NCBI RefSeq assembly: GCF_003432075.1
Contig: NZ_QWBU01000001.1
Span: forward strand, 1-64,000
Origin: Shinella sp. WSJ-2
GTDB taxonomy: Bacteria > Pseudomonadota > Alphaproteobacteria > Rhizobiales > Rhizobiaceae
Direction of reading: 5' to 3'
Length of the DNA stretch: 64,000 nt
The notes below the pieces were generated by a model. It saw nothing but the letters and a program-made list of their open reading frames with translations. It was not told the DNA's origin and ran no database searches. Of the stretch, positions 63,337-64,000 are shown one piece after another. Made by a program: the position numbers and the translations under genes. Within the stretch, counting starts at the first letter, position 1, and each line of letters starts with the position of its first letter.

Positions 63337-64000
63337 TTGGACGGATCGTCTGAACTCAAGAAAACACCGCTTCACGCGCTGAACGTATCGCTCGGCGGTC
63401 GCATGGTGCCGTTTGCTGGCTATGAGATGCCGGTGCAGTACACCGCCGGCGTGATGAAGGAACATCTGCACACCCGCGCCGCCGCCGGCCTGTTCGACGT
63501 CTCGCATATGGGTCAGGTCACCGTGCGCGCCCGCTCCGGCGACAATGCGGACGCCGCCCGCGCGCTGGAAACACTGGTGCCGGTGGATGTCGTCGACCTC
63601 GGCGAAGGCCGCCAGCGCTATGCGCTCTTCACCAACGATGAAGGCGGCATCCTCGACGACCTGATGATCGCCAACCGCGGCGATCACTTCTATGTCGTCG
63701 TCAACGCCGCCTGCAAGGATCAGGACTTCGCCCATATGCAGGCGAAGATCGGCGATGTCTGCGAACTGACGCTGCATGACGACCGTGCACTGGTTGCCCT
63801 TCAGGGACCGCGGGCGGAATCCGTGCTGGCCGAACTCTGGGCCGACGTCTCCTCCATGCGCTTCATGGATGTGCGCGCCTGCGACCTGCACGATGCCGAC
63901 TGCATCGTCTCTCGCTCCGGCTATACCGGCGAGGACGGGTTCGAGATCTCCATTCCCGCGCATCTCGCCGAAACCGTCTGTCGCCGCCTGCTCGACCATC
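63337..64000 (+). CDS. gcvT: Glycine cleavage system aminomethyltransferase (T protein), 5' part
   Basis: First 221 codons of T protein, which moves the glycine methylene group to tetrahydrofolate. Visible: PLHALNVSLGGRMVPFAGYE, MKEHLHTRAAAGLFDVSHMG, GGILDDLMIANRGD, LVALQGPRAESVL and SRSGYTGEDGFEIS. TTG start at 63337 with GGAGGG six bases upstream; no better ATG exists. The gene runs off the right edge; gcvH and gcvP probably follow. Confidence 0.92.
   Translation, partial: MDGSSELKKTPLHALNVSLGGRMVPFAGYEMPVQYTAGVMKEHLHTRAAAGLFDVSHMGQVTVRARSGDNADAARALETLVPVDVVDLGEGRQRYALFTNDEGGILDDLMIANRGDHFYVVVNAACKDQDFAHMQAKIGDVCELTLHDDRALVALQGPRAESVLAELWADVSSMRFMDVRACDLHDADCIVSRSGYTGEDGFEISIPAHLAETVCRRLLDH

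Overview
The window is a chromosomal segment of an alphaproteobacterium of the Rhizobiales, most likely Rhizobiaceae (Rhizobium/Ensifer/Shinella/Agrobacterium type). The evidence is high GC, an AapP general amino-acid ABC transporter, a BA14K-family exported protein, class I PHA synthase, an NDUFS4-like complex I subunit, an ATP12 chaperone, and DUF1489, DUF982 and BTLCP proteins. I saw no rRNA operon, insertion sequence, prophage or CRISPR array. Almost everything is core-genome housekeeping, so the novelty lies in small genes, RNA elements and a few odd proteins.

Layout. 1-2.3 kb: 3' end of aapP, a GlxA/AraC-type regulator, a candidate sRNA or leader, a BA14K protein. 2.3-7.05 kb: tRNA-Arg and tRNA-Pro, NDUFS4-like, DUF192 and double cold-shock genes, gloA, an M15-like lipoprotein, and three identical tRNA-Glu genes, each with its own promoter. 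7-12.1 kb (minus strand): recJ, hom, alaC, a small lipoprotein. 12.2-18.9 kb (plus): phaC, sfsA, map, radC, sthA, an EEP phosphatase. 18.9-24.1 kb: flavin reductase, nitroreductase, an exported protein, an acyltransferase, thrS. 24.2-27.4 kb is the accessory-looking part: an AT-rich orphan gene for a two-helix membrane/pentapeptide-like protein, 600 bp without a clear gene, and a serralysin-type metalloprotease. 27.8-38.3 kb: prmB, an rRNA pseudouridine synthase, a GAF-GGDEF-PilZ-like protein, a DUF1697/yidD/Fe-S scaffold operon, folE, hisI, a patatin-like protein, CBS, rhomboid, PAS and double-PilZ genes. 38.8-49.2 kb: BTLCP, DacF-like carboxypeptidase, DUF1489, sdaA, an unlisted 33-aa membrane peptide, several membrane proteins, a MerR regulator with a palindromic operator, mgtE. 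49.5-58.5 kb: a peptide-deformylase-like protein lacking metal ligands, DUF982, tRNA-Leu, lipB, an M50 protease, an EamA transporter, an XRE regulator, formaldehyde detoxification genes (adhC, fghA), and gdx under a mini-ykkC (guanidine-II) riboswitch. 58.5-64 kb: DoxX, an exported protein, an rluC-like/gph-like/ATP12 operon, a stand-alone Lrp ligand-binding domain, and gcvT preceded by a tandem glycine riboswitch.

How it fits together. Two metabolite-sensing RNAs sit directly before their expected targets: guanidine-II before the guanidinium exporter and tandem glycine aptamers before the glycine cleavage T protein. AdhC and FghA are the two enzymes of glutathione-dependent formaldehyde oxidation and are split by three unrelated genes. 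Cyclic-di-GMP functions recur (GGDEF at 29.6 kb, double PilZ at 37.7 kb). Points most worth a second look: the AT-rich orphan at 24.2-25.3 kb, the metal-ligand-less deformylase paralogue, the rare-codon patch inside phaC, the GGCGCC switch before gcvT, the hairpin-rich leader with an overlapping small ORF before the CBS gene, and the structured RNA at 1.6-1.7 kb.
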